DNA from: Skermanella stibiiresistens SB22
Lineage (GTDB): Bacteria > Pseudomonadota > Alphaproteobacteria > Azospirillales > Azospirillaceae
NCBI RefSeq assembly: GCF_000576635.1
Contig: NZ_AVFL01000010.1
Location: 62,001-126,000, forward strand
Direction of reading: 5' to 3'
DNA length: 64,000 bases
Shown here one piece after another: positions 1 through 8,337 of this stretch. A program made the translations under genes and the position numbers. Each line of letters begins with the position of its first letter. The stretch's first letter is position 1. The notes below the pieces were generated by a model. It had not been told where the DNA came from. It did no database searches and saw only the letters and a list, made by a program, of their open reading frames with translations.

Positions 1-691
1 TGCCCGCGACCGATATGGTCGTGAACAGCGGCACCCACTCATCCGGCCCGAGGTCCAGTTCGATCGACGCCTCGACGGATGACAGGCGGGTCGGCGGCGG
101 ATCGAACTGGAACAGGGTTTCTCGTCGCACGCCATCCAGCCCGACATAGGCCAGCGTCACTTGGTCGTCGGCGACGACGGGCGGTTCGATCCGGCCGCGC
201 CGGGCGCGGTTCTGTCCCCGCGCCTCGAACAGGTCGGCGAAGTCGGCCCCATAGCGTAGCGTCAGTGTCACCCGCACCCGGTTTTCCGAATGGTTGCGAA
301 CCACCAAACGCTCGTAACAGGCTCCGTTCCACAGGAATTTTGCGCGCGACAAGTGAAGGGTTTCCCGCAGGATGTGCGTGCCATCCTTGTAGAGATCCGG
401 ATTGCACAGGTCGCTGGACAGCACCGCCGTCCGGTCCATGATCGTGGTGCTGAGCAGAAGGGGCCGTTGGCCATCGATCAGCAGTTCCAGGCGCGATAGA
501 TACCGGGTGTCCTGATGGAACAGCCCATCGGGACGGCCCCGGGCGTACAGGATGTCGCCATGGTCGTCGAACACGGCGAAGGTGTCCGCGTGCTTGATGG
601 TGCGGGTATGGCGATCGGTCAGGGAACCGACGGCCGGAATGTAATACTCCGCAGCGGGGTCCTGGATCGTGTCTGGGCCGGGTGTCGTCAT
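1..691 (-). CDS. glycogen debranching enzyme-type protein, N-terminal part (cut by window edge)
   Basis: The frame reads from an ATG at 691 down to base 2 without a stop, giving 230 codons of the N-terminus; the rest lies outside the window. The opening resembles the N-terminal domain of bacterial amylo-alpha-1,6-glucosidase/debranching proteins (GDE_N type): an early TFAVFDDHGDI stretch, then GLFHQDTRYLSRLEL, ERLVVRNHSENRVRVTLTL and a FADLFEARG stretch. The catalytic (alpha/alpha)6 barrel would be in the missing part, so activity cannot be judged. Its ATG overlaps the TGA of the upstream glycosyltransferase by four bases, so the two are translationally coupled. Such pairs are common near glycogen or trehalose metabolism; the actual substrate is inferred only. 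Confidence 0.8.
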   Translation of the reverse strand, partial: MTTPGPDTIQDPAAEYYIPAVGSLTDRHTRTIKHADTFAVFDDHGDILYARGRPDGLFHQDTRYLSRLELLIDGQRPLLLSTTIMDRTAVLSSDLCNPDLYKDGTHILRETLHLSRAKFLWNGACYERLVVRNHSENRVRVTLTLRYGADFADLFEARGQNRARRGRIEPPVVADDQVTLAYVGLDGVRRETLFQFDPPPTRLSSVEASIELDLGPDEWVPLFTTISVAG

Positions 692-1794
692 GGTGATGTC
701 ACCTTCAAGTCCGGTCTTGGCCATTCCACCGCCTGGGGCGGCACCCTCGGCGCCGCGGCCACCTTGATCCTGGACTGGGCCGCCCGCCGGTAAAGCTCGA
801 CATAGTCGCGCGCCATGCGTTCCGCCGAGAACCGGCGTTCGAATTGGGCTCGAATCTCGTTCCGGTCGAGTTGGTCGAGCATCCCCACCGCCTCGACCGC
901 CTCGTCCTGGGTATCCACGACAAAGCCCGTGACCCCATGCTCGATGACCTCCTCGACCGACCCATGACGGTACGCGATCACCGGCGTGCCGGTCGCCATC
1001 GCCTCGATCATGACCATGCCGAAGGGCTCGGGCCAGTTGATCGGGAACAGCAACGCGCGCGCTCCCCCCAGGAAGGCGCTTTTCTCGGCGTCGCCGATCT
1101 CCCCGATGAAGTCGATCAGCGGGTGGTCCAGCAGGGGCCGGATGCGCGCCTCGTGATATTCGAGGTCGGCTTTGTCGACCTTCGCCGCCATCCTGAGCGG
1201 CAGGCCCGATCGGATCGCGATCCTGATCGCCTCATCGGGCTGTTTTTCGGGGGAAACGCGACCCAGGAACGCCAGGTAGCCATCGGACCGGGTGTTGAGC
1301 TGGAACAGCCGGGACGGTACGCCGTGGTGGATCGTTCCGGCCCACCGCACATCGGGCAGGGGTTTCCGCTGGCTGTCGGAAATCGACACCAGCGGCATGT
1401 CGTTGAACTCCGCGTAGAAGGGATAGAGATCGTCCAGATCCTGCCGCCCGTGCAACGTGGTCAGCGTTCGGTCCGCCATGGGGCGGAATGTCGGGAAGTG
1501 CAGGCAATCCAGGTGGAAGTGAAGCACGTCGAACTCGTCGGCCCGCTGGCGGAGACGGTCCATCATCAGCATCACGCTTGGGATCGGATCGCGGCAGGTG
1601 GGATCGAGGCGCATGGCCAGTCGACGGCAGGGCACCAGGGTGGCGCTGGTCAGGCTGTCACCGCTGGCGAACAGGGTGACTTGGTGGCCCATGTGGACCA
1701 ATTCCTCGGTCAGGTACGAGACGATCCGTTCGGTTCCGCCGTAGAGACGGGGCGGCACGCTTTCCGCGAGGGGAGCGATCTGCGCGATTCTCAT
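688..1794 (-). CDS. GT4-family glycosyltransferase
   Basis: The 368-residue protein has the GT-B fold hallmarks of family 4 retaining glycosyltransferases. The N-terminus MRIAQIAPLAESVPPRLYGG is followed by GTERIVSYL, the substrate-side glycine loop. The C-terminal domain carries AFLGRVSPEKQPDEAI and the EX7E nucleotide-sugar motif EPFGMVMIE, then AMATGTPVIAYRHGSVEEVI. There is no signal peptide or membrane segment, so it acts in the cytoplasm or at the inner membrane face. It is the first gene of a unit that continues with the debranching-type protein at a four-base stop/start overlap, which suggests a shared role in alpha-glucan or sugar-polymer metabolism. Donor and acceptor cannot be read from the sequence. 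Confidence 0.88.
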   Translation of the reverse strand: MRIAQIAPLAESVPPRLYGGTERIVSYLTEELVHMGHQVTLFASGDSLTSATLVPCRRLAMRLDPTCRDPIPSVMLMMDRLRQRADEFDVLHFHLDCLHFPTFRPMADRTLTTLHGRQDLDDLYPFYAEFNDMPLVSISDSQRKPLPDVRWAGTIHHGVPSRLFQLNTRSDGYLAFLGRVSPEKQPDEAIRIAIRSGLPLRMAAKVDKADLEYHEARIRPLLDHPLIDFIGEIGDAEKSAFLGGARALLFPINWPEPFGMVMIEAMATGTPVIAYRHGSVEEVIEHGVTGFVVDTQDEAVEAVGMLDQLDRNEIRAQFERRFSAERMARDYVELYRRAAQSRIKVAAAPRVPPQAVEWPRPDLKVTSP

Positions 1795-2134
1795 GATTTT
1801 ACCCTTTCCGGGCAGGAGCCGCGCGCTTCCCGTTATCGAGCGTCAAACGGCTCGTGACACACATCATCGACTCGTCAACAGATCGGCGCGCGTCGGGACT
1901 CAAAATCTTATCAGCGGACTTGGCATGCGTTCGGCAGGGCCTTCATCCGCAATTTCGAAGTCCACGCTCCCCTTTTCCGACGGTAAGCGACCGGAATCGT
2001 GGATTGGGATGCAGCGCGGCAAGGCGGCTCGCACGTGGGTTAATCATAAGTAAATTATTTGGGTTGACGGAGAAACAAATTCCAGTCATGGGCATTCCTC
2101 GCTTGACGGAATTAACCATAATAGGACTGGTTTT
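1795..2134. other. intergenic region between divergent genes, no gene seen
   Basis: These 340 bases separate the minus-strand glycosyltransferase from the plus-strand DUF882 gene. The right-hand half is AT-richer than its surroundings (runs such as aagtaaattattt), as expected for promoters facing both ways. A TTGACG stands just before position 2070 and another near 2105, but neither has a well-spaced -10 box that I would defend. I see no RNA gene, repeat or credible small coding frame. Confidence 0.5.
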
Positions 2135-2701
2135 ATGCATTTGCGCGGTAAATCAGGGACGGTATCGAGGCGATCGCTGCTGGTGGGCGGAGTTTCCGCG
2201 GCTCTCATTTCAGCGGTTAAACCGGCGGTCGCCGCTGTCGCTCCCGTAACGGACAGGACGCTCCATCTGTACCATCGCCAGACCGGCGAATTCTTCAAGC
2301 AGACGTATTTCGAGGACGGCTTCTACCGGGTCGACGCCTTGGACGAGGTCAACTGGCTGCTGCGGGATTGGCGGGCCGACAAGACGAAGCCGATCGATCC
2401 GTCGCTGCTCGACATCCTGTACAACATCGCCAACAAGACCGACGCCTCCAAGCCGTTCGAGATCCTCTCCGGCTACAGGACGCCCGCGACGAACGCGTCC
2501 TTGCGCGAGCATGGCGTCCCCACCGCGTCGCACAGCTATCACATGGTCGGCCAAGCGGTCGACATCACGCTGCCGGGCGTCAGCCTGCGCAACATGCGGA
2601 AGGCGGCCTTGGCGATCGGCCAGGGCGGCGTTGGCTACTACCCGCGATCGGGCTTCATCCACGTCGACACCGGCGATGTCCGGCAATGGAACGGCCGCTG
2701 A
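2135..2701 (+). CDS. DUF882/YcbK-type M15 peptidoglycan peptidase-like protein, Tat-exported
   Basis: The 188-residue protein begins with a twin-arginine signal (SRRSLLVGGVSAALIS, then a hydrophobic stretch and an Ala-rich cleavage region), so it should be exported folded. The mature part matches the DUF882/YcbK group of the peptidase M15 superfamily: EILSGYRTPATNASLR, then SHSYHMVGQAVDITLPG with the His/Asp zinc ligands, and a final GFIHVDTG carrying the last His. Relatives such as MepK cleave peptidoglycan cross-links. Length is normal for the family. An AGGA sequence about eight bases before the ATG serves as ribosome binding site. A hairpin terminator follows directly downstream. Confidence 0.9.
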   Translation: MHLRGKSGTVSRRSLLVGGVSAALISAVKPAVAAVAPVTDRTLHLYHRQTGEFFKQTYFEDGFYRVDALDEVNWLLRDWRADKTKPIDPSLLDILYNIANKTDASKPFEILSGYRTPATNASLREHGVPTASHSYHMVGQAVDITLPGVSLRNMRKAALAIGQGGVGYYPRSGFIHVDTGDVRQWNGR

Positions 2702-2714
2702 AGGGGCAAACGAA

Positions 2715-2744
2715 GAGCGCCGACCCAACGCGGGGCCGGCGCTC
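2715..2744. terminator. hairpin terminator between convergent genes
   Basis: A perfect 8-bp stem, GAGCGCCG (2715-2722) with CGGCGCTC (2737-2744), encloses a 14-base loop and is followed on the plus strand by the T-rich stretch ctcatttctt. It lies between two convergent stop codons (2701 and 2787), where it could end transcription of the DUF882 gene and possibly act from the other side as well. Confidence 0.6.
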
Positions 2745-2786
2745 CTCATTTCTTCCCCAGCGTTCGGGCACCGAACTTCCTGTTGA

Positions 2787-3263
2787 TCAGGGAACCCGAA
2801 GCACCTGACCAGGATAGATCTTGTCCGGATGCTCCAGCATCGGCCGGTTGGCCTCGAAGATCGCCTGGTACTTGTTGGGGTCGCCGTAGAACTCCTTCGA
2901 GACCTTCGACAGCGTGTCACCCTTCTTGACGGTGTAGAATCGTGACTGCGCCGTCTCGGCCGCCGCGGCCGTCGGCATCACGGTGGTGGAACCCTCCGCC
3001 GAGGCGGTCCCGCCAACGGTGATGCGGTCATCGACCTTGGCGACGCCATGGACGTTGCCGAGCGCCAGCACGATCTTCTCGCGCTGCTCCTGGGATGGGG
3101 CGGTGCCGGACACGGTGACGACATCGTCGTTCACCTCGATCGTGAAATCCTTCGCTTCCAGGCCAAGCTTGGTGACTTCGGCGCGCAGTTCATCCGGCGT
3201 CGGGGCATCGCTGCCGATACCCAGCTTGCGGCCCGCGTCCTTCACGAAATCGAAGAAACCCAT
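2787..3263 (-). CDS. BON-LysM domain protein (YgaU/Kbp-like)
   Basis: The 158-residue protein starts at MGFFDFVKDAGRKLGIG; this start has a strong GAGGAG ribosome binding site, unlike longer in-frame alternatives. A BON domain (about residues 25-80, FTIEVNDDVVTVSGTAPSQE) is followed by a Thr/Ala linker and a C-terminal LysM domain (FYTVKKGDTLSKVSKEFYGD to YPGQVLRVP). The order and length match E. coli YgaU/Kbp (149 residues), a cytoplasmic potassium-binding protein. There is no signal peptide, which supports the Kbp comparison over a secreted cell-wall binder. It is a single gene, convergent with the DUF882 gene. Confidence 0.9.
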   Translation of the reverse strand: MGFFDFVKDAGRKLGIGSDAPTPDELRAEVTKLGLEAKDFTIEVNDDVVTVSGTAPSQEQREKIVLALGNVHGVAKVDDRITVGGTASAEGSTTVMPTAAAAETAQSRFYTVKKGDTLSKVSKEFYGDPNKYQAIFEANRPMLEHPDKIYPGQVLRVP

Positions 3264-3422
3264 GATGTTCTCCTCAGGGGGTGGGCTGGCTGTGGGACTG
3301 GAACAGGCCGCCATTCCAGCGGCCCGCCATCGCACCGGTGAAGCAACACCCTGGCCCGCCCCCGCGTTGCTTGGCGCCTCACGCCAGCCCCGCCCTTTCG
3401 GCCCAGCCCTTTCGAAATCCCC

Positions 3423-4436
3423 TCAGAAGCCGGTCAGCACCACCTTGCCGATCGATTTGCCGCTTTCCAGCGCCGCGTGGGCGCGTCTCAGGTTGGCGGC
3501 GTTGATGCGGCCGAAGTCCTCGCCCAGCGTGGTCTTGATCAATCCCTCGTCCACCAGGGCCGAAACCTCGTCGAGCAGCTTGTGCTGCTGGATCATGTCG
3601 GGCGTCTCGTGCATCGCGCGGACGAACATCAGCTCGATGTGCAGCGTGCCGGCCTTGCCCTTGATCTGCATGACGTCGAGCGAGGCCGGATCGTCGATCA
3701 GGGTGATCTCGCCCTGCGGAGCCAAGGACTTGACGATCTCGGGCCAATGCTTGTCGGTATGGGTCAACGACAGGATGTAGCGGACGTTCGGATGCCCGAT
3801 CCGCGCCAGTTCCTCCGACAGCGGCTTGGAATGGTCGATGACGTGGTGGGCGCCAAGACCGCTCACCCAATCCCGGGTCTCCAGACGCGACGCGGTGCCG
3901 ATGACCGTCAGGCTGGTCAGCCGCCGCGCGAGCTGGGTGGCGATCGAACCGACACCGCCGGCCGCCCCGATGATCAGGATCGCGTCGTCGGTCGGCGCCT
4001 TGCCGACGGGTATGCGGAAGCGGTCGAACAGGCATTCCCACGCCGTGATCGTGGTCAGCGGCAAGGCCGCGGCCTCGGTGAAACTCAACGACGCCGGCTT
4101 GTGTCCGGCGATCCGCTCATCGACCAGACCGAACTCGGCGTTGCCACCGGGCCGGGTGATGCTGCCGGCGTAGAACACGGCGTCGCCCGGCTTGAACAGG
4201 GTGACGTCCCGGCCGACAGCCTCGACGGTACCGGCGGCGTCCCATCCCAGGATCACAGGCTGCTCCTGGCTGCCGGCGCGGCGCATGCGGACCTTGGTGT
4301 CGACCGGATTGACCGAGATCGCCTCGATCTTGACCAGCAGGTCGCGCGGTCCGGGTTCCGGCTTCGGGGCTTCGAAATCGAACAGCGAGCGCTCGTCCGC
4401 GCTCGGCAGGCTCTCGGCGTAACCGATGGCTTTCAT
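3423..4436 (-). CDS. zinc-binding alcohol dehydrogenase/quinone oxidoreductase family protein
   Basis: The 337-residue medium-chain dehydrogenase/reductase starts at MKAIGYAESLP. It has the GroES-like N-terminal domain (DLLVKIEAISVNPVDTKVR, VILGWDAAGTVEAVG) and a Rossmann domain with ILIIGAAGGVGSIATQLAR near residues 150-170. The structural-zinc cysteines of true alcohol dehydrogenases are absent, so it belongs with the NADPH-dependent quinone reductase-like zinc-binding dehydrogenase group despite the family name. It is transcribed away from a LysR regulator across a 99-bp gap containing an inverted repeat, the usual layout for a gene controlled by its neighbour. The substrate is unknown; quinones or reactive enones are typical. 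Confidence 0.88.
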   Translation of the reverse strand: MKAIGYAESLPSADERSLFDFEAPKPEPGPRDLLVKIEAISVNPVDTKVRMRRAGSQEQPVILGWDAAGTVEAVGRDVTLFKPGDAVFYAGSITRPGGNAEFGLVDERIAGHKPASLSFTEAAALPLTTITAWECLFDRFRIPVGKAPTDDAILIIGAAGGVGSIATQLARRLTSLTVIGTASRLETRDWVSGLGAHHVIDHSKPLSEELARIGHPNVRYILSLTHTDKHWPEIVKSLAPQGEITLIDDPASLDVMQIKGKAGTLHIELMFVRAMHETPDMIQQHKLLDEVSALVDEGLIKTTLGEDFGRINAANLRRAHAALESGKSIGKVVLTGF

Positions 4437-4493
4437 GTCAGGCTCCCCCTTTGGTGTTTCGACGCGAAGATGGCTTATCCTGGCTGAACATAT

Positions 4494-4512
4494 AATCGGC
4501 TTGAAACCGATT
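4494..4512. promoter_or_regulatory. inverted repeat in LysR/dehydrogenase divergent promoter, putative LysR operator
   Basis: AATCGG and CCGATT form a perfect 6-7-6 inverted repeat centred in the 99-bp gap between the divergent dehydrogenase and LysR genes. LysR-type regulators usually bind interrupted dyads of this size in exactly this position, and the site lies 24 bases before the LysR ATG, so autoregulation is also plausible. The assignment rests on position and symmetry only. Confidence 0.5.
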
Positions 4513-4535
4513 TCACTTTTCGCTGTGATCGAAGA

Positions 4536-5480
4536 ATGGAACTCAGCCTCTCCGATCTGACACTCTTCACCCGAACAGCGGCGCTCGGCAACATCAGTGC
4601 CGCGGGGCGGGAACTCGGCCTCGCCCCGGCGTCGGCCAGCCAACGGCTTCAAGCGATCGAACGGGAGATCGGCGCCCGCTTGTTCCACCGCACGACGCGC
4701 AAGGTGGCCTTGAACGAGGACGGCCGCGTCTTCCTCGCCTACGCGCAGAAGATCCTGGCCGACGCGGAGGAGGCGCGCGACGCCGTGACGGGCGCCCAGT
4801 CACCGGCGGGAACGTTGTCGATCACGGCGCCGGCCTCGTTCGGGCGGCAATACGTCTCGCCCATCCTGCCGGACTTCATGAAGGAGCATCCGAAGCTCAA
4901 GGTGCGGTTGCTCCTGATGGATCACGTGATCGATATCGTCAGCGAGGGGATAGACGTGGCGATTCGCGTCGGAGCCCTGCCCGACAGTTCGCTGGTCGCG
5001 AAGCGGCTGGTGCCCAACCAACGTGTTCTCTGCGCGGCTCCCGCCTACTTGGCGGCCCATGGCACCCCGGACCAGCCATCCGATCTGGAGCGACACGCCT
5101 GCCTCGTCCTCGGCGACCAGCGCGTATGGCGCTTCGACAGCCCTGGAGCGCTTAATCGCTTGCCCCTTGGCGAGGTCGCGGTCCGTGTCACCGGACCACT
5201 GGAGAGCAACCATGGCGAAGTCATCAAGGATGCGGCCCTGGCTGGTCTCGGCATCGCGATCAAATCGACTTGGGATGTCGCCGCGGCACTGCGCGACGGT
5301 CGTCTGGTGGCCGTGCTCACGGATCATCCGCTGGCGGGAGACAGCGCGATCTGGGCGGTCTACCCGAACGCCCGGCTGCTGCCGGCGCGCGTCAGGTTGT
5401 TCGTCGACTTCATCGACCGGCGTTTTGGCCATCCCACGCCCTTCTGGGATGACAGTGATTATACCGAAGGACCATCATAA
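4536..5480 (+). CDS. LysR-family transcriptional regulator
   Basis: The 314-residue protein has a typical N-terminal winged helix-turn-helix (residues 1-60: LTLFTRTAALGNISAAGREL, SASQRLQAIEREIGARLFHR, TTRKVALNEDG) and a C-terminal LysR substrate-binding domain (from about residue 92: GTLSITAPASFGRQYVSPIL, IDVAIRVGALPDSSLVAKRL, LAGLGIAIKSTWDVAAAL). It resembles the CrgA/DsdC-like group that regulates adjacent oxidoreductases. It is divergent from the dehydrogenase gene and probably regulates it through the dyad between them. Length is normal. Confidence 0.92.
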   Translation: MELSLSDLTLFTRTAALGNISAAGRELGLAPASASQRLQAIEREIGARLFHRTTRKVALNEDGRVFLAYAQKILADAEEARDAVTGAQSPAGTLSITAPASFGRQYVSPILPDFMKEHPKLKVRLLLMDHVIDIVSEGIDVAIRVGALPDSSLVAKRLVPNQRVLCAAPAYLAAHGTPDQPSDLERHACLVLGDQRVWRFDSPGALNRLPLGEVAVRVTGPLESNHGEVIKDAALAGLGIAIKSTWDVAAALRDGRLVAVLTDHPLAGDSAIWAVYPNARLLPARVRLFVDFIDRRFGHPTPFWDDSDYTEGPS

Positions 5481-5582
5481 GACTTACTATTTGGTTAATG
5501 AGATCCTACCCCGGTAACGTGCTATTAACCTTATCGATTGGTGGGGCTGGGGCGGCTCCTGGTTTGCTGGGGATGATGTTTG

Positions 5583-6590
5583 ATGGCAACGCATATTGGC
5601 ACTTTGGCGCGCGACGTGATTTACGGTACCCGCTGGGCCGACACCCTGCGCGGCCAGGGCGGCAACGATTATCTCAACGGACAGGATGGCAACGATGGCC
5701 TGTTCGGCGACGCCGGCGACGACAAACTGGATGGCGGCGCTGGGAACGACACGCTGCATGGCGGCGATGGCGTCGACGCCCTGTTCGGGGGCACCGGATC
5801 GGATGTGCTTCACGGCGACGTCGGCAACGACTACCTGTCGGGCGGCGCCGGTTTCGACCAGCTATTCGGCGGAAGCGGCAACGACCGGCTGGTCGGGGGC
5901 GAGGGCACCAACGACCTGTACGGCGGCTCCGGCAACGACACGCTGGTGCTGGAGGAGTATGGCGCGGTCCAGGAAACCTCGTCCCGCTTCGTCGGAGGCA
6001 CCGGCTTCGACACCCTTCACGTGATCGCCGGAGACGCGACGGTACTGGTAGATCCGTTCACCGGATCGCTGGAGACGGCGCCCGCCCGCATGGTGATCGA
6101 CTTCGACGACGACCGGTCCGGTGGCGCGCTGTGGTTCCAGGATGCCGGAGAGTGGGCCTTCGAAGGCGCCGGCACCTTCTCGGAGATCGAGGCCTTCACG
6201 GTATCCACCGACACGCGGCTGGACTTCCACGGCGGCAAGGACGACGCGACCGTCACTGGTGGCCGTCACGCCGACCTGTTCGAGGGCGGCGCCGGCGACG
6301 AGACCTTCATCGGCGGCGGCGGTGCGGACCTGTTCCTGATGTCCTGGAATGGCCCCGGAACCGGCATGGGCAGCGATCGCATCGTCGGGTTCAACGCCGC
6401 CGAGGGCGACCGCATCGAATCCGCTTTCTTCACCGGCGTCTTCGGAAGCAACCTGAAGACGACCGCCGTGGAGAAGAACGGCCACACCATCCTCACCAGC
6501 CGCATGTCCGACGGCACCGTGGTCCACACGCTCGACGTGGACGCGGTCGGCCTGCCGCCGGGCACGCTGGCGGATCACGTCTGGGCGTGA
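5583..6590 (+). CDS. RTX (hemolysin-type calcium-binding repeat) protein
   Basis: The 335-residue protein has an N-terminal block of glycine/aspartate nonapeptides (about residues 10-120: [20 protein letters not shown], then [20 protein letters not shown]), the calcium-binding parallel beta-roll of type I secretion substrates. A second short set ([20 protein letters not shown]) lies near residue 220. There is no signal peptide, as expected for type I export, but no ABC exporter or membrane fusion protein gene is nearby. No enzymatic domain is recognised. The ATG at 5583 was preferred; an in-frame TTG directly before it is possible. Repeats sit at the N-terminus rather than the more usual C-terminal half. 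Confidence 0.85.
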   Translation: MATHIGTLARDVIYGTRWADTLRGQGGNDYLNGQDGNDGLFGDAGDDKLDGGAGNDTLHGGDGVDALFGGTGSDVLHGDVGNDYLSGGAGFDQLFGGSGNDRLVGGEGTNDLYGGSGNDTLVLEEYGAVQETSSRFVGGTGFDTLHVIAGDATVLVDPFTGSLETAPARMVIDFDDDRSGGALWFQDAGEWAFEGAGTFSEIEAFTVSTDTRLDFHGGKDDATVTGGRHADLFEGGAGDETFIGGGGADLFLMSWNGPGTGMGSDRIVGFNAAEGDRIESAFFTGVFGSNLKTTAVEKNGHTILTSRMSDGTVVHTLDVDAVGLPPGTLADHVWA

Positions 6591-6739
6591 CTGGGAGCAT
6601 TCGAGCATTTCTGCCGTGGGTCAGCTAGAGCTGCCACCAGCACGAGGCGCCGATCCACCGTGAATGAAGTTATTCCGTCTTTTGATTTCTTCGTAAGCTG
6701 GCGGCGACGGATTCCTGAGTCCGCCGATTTGCTCTCAAC

Positions 6740-6819
6740 CGTAGATCGGGTAGAGCGCAGCGGCACCCGACGAGCAGGCGAGTTGGTGTCGGGTGCCGCT
6801 GCGCTTTACCTGATCTACG
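6740..6819. repeat. palindromic repeat element, copy 1
   Basis: Two 32-base arms (6740-6771 and 6788-6819) are inverted copies with only two differences, both compatible with G-U pairing in RNA, around a 16-base loop. A second copy with the same architecture and nearly the same loop lies in reverse orientation at 52977-53056. The element sits between the RTX gene and a decayed Rpn-type nuclease gene. It resembles REP/MITE-like palindromes of other proteobacteria in size and style, but I cannot assign it to a named family. Confidence 0.85.
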
Positions 6820-6867
6820 GCTACGATTTCGCCAATTAGCTTCAATCGTGGTGGATCGAAATCGCAT

Positions 6868-7294
6868 GCCGGTGGCAACTCCAACCGATCTACGGTGCCA
6901 ATTGGTGGCCATGGTCCGCTACATTATGGTCGAGGGCGACGAGACCGACGCGGCCATGGTCCGCGACATGCTGCGCGAGGTCACCCCGAATCAGGAGACG
7001 AAGGTCATGGGCTCAGCGTTGGACGCCTACAAGGCGGAGTGGAAAGCCGAAGGCATCGAGATCGGCGTGGCCGAAGGCATCGAGATCGGCGTGGCGAAGG
7101 GTCAGGCAAAGGGCATGACCAAGGGCAAGACCGAGCTCCTGACCCGCCTCCTGATACGCCGCTTCGGCCCTCTACCCGACGCCGCGCTGGACCGCCTGGC
7201 CAGCGCCTCCGACGACCAGTTGAACGCCTGGGCCGAAAGCGTGCTCGACGCCCCGTCGCTCGACGCGGTCTTCGGGGAACGCCGAGCCAACTGA
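6868..7294 (+). pseudogene. 5'-truncated Rpn/PD-(D/E)XK-type nuclease (DUF4351) remnant
   Basis: Only the C-terminal end of an Rpn-family recombination-promoting nuclease or putative transposase is present: an amphipathic segment (QLVAMVRYIMVEGDETDAAM), a charged Gly/Glu/Lys linker, and a DUF4351-like tail (LLTRLLIRRFGPLPDAALDR to SLDAVFGE). The nuclease domain with its PD-(D/E)XK residues is missing, and the preceding 250 bases hold no in-frame equivalent. The linker contains an exact 24-bp tandem duplication (7046-7069 and 7070-7093, coding AEGIEIGV twice). A start at 6868 or 6911 could still give a short protein. The palindromic repeat lies just upstream, perhaps marking the break. Confidence 0.7.
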
Positions 7295-8329
7295 TCAGGC
7301 GAAACGGTACACCGTCGTCGACTCGAAGGCCCCGCCGGGGTCCAGGCGGGTCGATGGGAAACCCGGCTGGTTCGGCGAGTCGGGAAAGTGCTGGGTCTCC
7401 AGGCACAAGCCGTCACCCTGGCGATACAGCTTGCCGGCGGCACCGATCAGCGTCCCGTCGAGATAATTGCCGCTGTAGAACTGGATGCCGGGCTCCGTCG
7501 TCAGCACCTCCAGCACCCGCCCCGACACCGGGTCGCGCAGCCGGGCCGCCAGCGTCAGCTCCCCAGGCGACGGCTTGTCCAGCACATAGTTGTGGTCATA
7601 GCCGCGGGTGATCGCCAGCTGCGGGTGCCCGTCCCGCAACCGCGAGCCGACCAGGGCCGGCTGGGTGAAGTCGAACGGCGTGCCCGCCACCGGGTCGAGC
7701 GCGCCGGTCGGGATCGAGGTCCCGTCGACCGGGGTGTATCGGCTGGCGTTGAGGAAAAGCTCGTGCCCCTCGATCGTCCCGGTCCCGGCCCCCGCCAGAT
7801 TGAAGAAGCTGTGGCCGGTCAGGTTGACCACCGTCGGACGATCCGTCACCGCGTGGTAGTGGATCGTCAAGGCGTTGTCGTCCGACAGCGTGTAGGTCAC
7901 CGCGACATCCAGGGCGCCGGGATAACCCTCCTCGCCATCGGGGCTATGATGGGACAGCGTCACGGCACCGTCGCCCGTCTGATCGGCCCGCCAGATCCGG
8001 CTGTTGAAGCCACCCGGCCCACCGTGCAGCGCGTTGGCGCCATTGTTCGTCGCCAAGGTGAAATCCCGGCCATCCAAGCTGAAGCGCCCCTGGGCGATCC
8101 GGTTGGCGTAGCGCCCGACCACGGCGCCGAAATAGCGGCCCGGTGCCAGATAATCCTCGACCCGGTCGAAGCCCAGGACGACATTCGCGACTCGTCCGGC
8201 GGCATCCGGCACGTGGAGCGCCTTGATGACGCAGCCGAGGCTCAGGATCTCGACCACCATGCCGTTGTCGTTGGCCAGCGTGTGGAGGTCGACGCCGTCG
8301 CCGAACGGTCGCTTGGAATGCGAAACCAT
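7295..8329 (-). CDS. galM: aldose 1-epimerase (galactose mutarotase)
   Basis: The 344-residue protein matches GalM over its full length. The family's catalytic residues are visible: His102 in NALHGG, the proton-donor His173 in LTGHSFFNL, and the base Glu311 in LCLETQHFPDSP. It interconverts alpha and beta anomers of aldoses in the cytoplasm. It is the last gene of the minus-strand hexuronate cluster, eight bases after the glycerate kinase stop, so it may supply the anomer preferred by uronate dehydrogenase; that link is an inference. It converges with the Rpn remnant, the two stops being adjacent. Confidence 0.92.
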   Translation of the reverse strand: MVSHSKRPFGDGVDLHTLANDNGMVVEILSLGCVIKALHVPDAAGRVANVVLGFDRVEDYLAPGRYFGAVVGRYANRIAQGRFSLDGRDFTLATNNGANALHGGPGGFNSRIWRADQTGDGAVTLSHHSPDGEEGYPGALDVAVTYTLSDDNALTIHYHAVTDRPTVVNLTGHSFFNLAGAGTGTIEGHELFLNASRYTPVDGTSIPTGALDPVAGTPFDFTQPALVGSRLRDGHPQLAITRGYDHNYVLDKPSPGELTLAARLRDPVSGRVLEVLTTEPGIQFYSGNYLDGTLIGAAGKLYRQGDGLCLETQHFPDSPNQPGFPSTRLDPGGAFESTTVYRFA

Positions 8330-8337
8330 GGCCAGCC

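Noticed and set aside
6740-6819. Palindrome as a CRISPR unit or tRNA
   Set aside because: It occurs once at each of two distant places with no spacer array, and there is no anticodon loop or T-loop pattern.
6848-7294. Rpn remnant as an active transposase or complete insertion sequence
   Set aside because: The catalytic domain is missing and there are no terminal inverted repeats with target duplication that match it.
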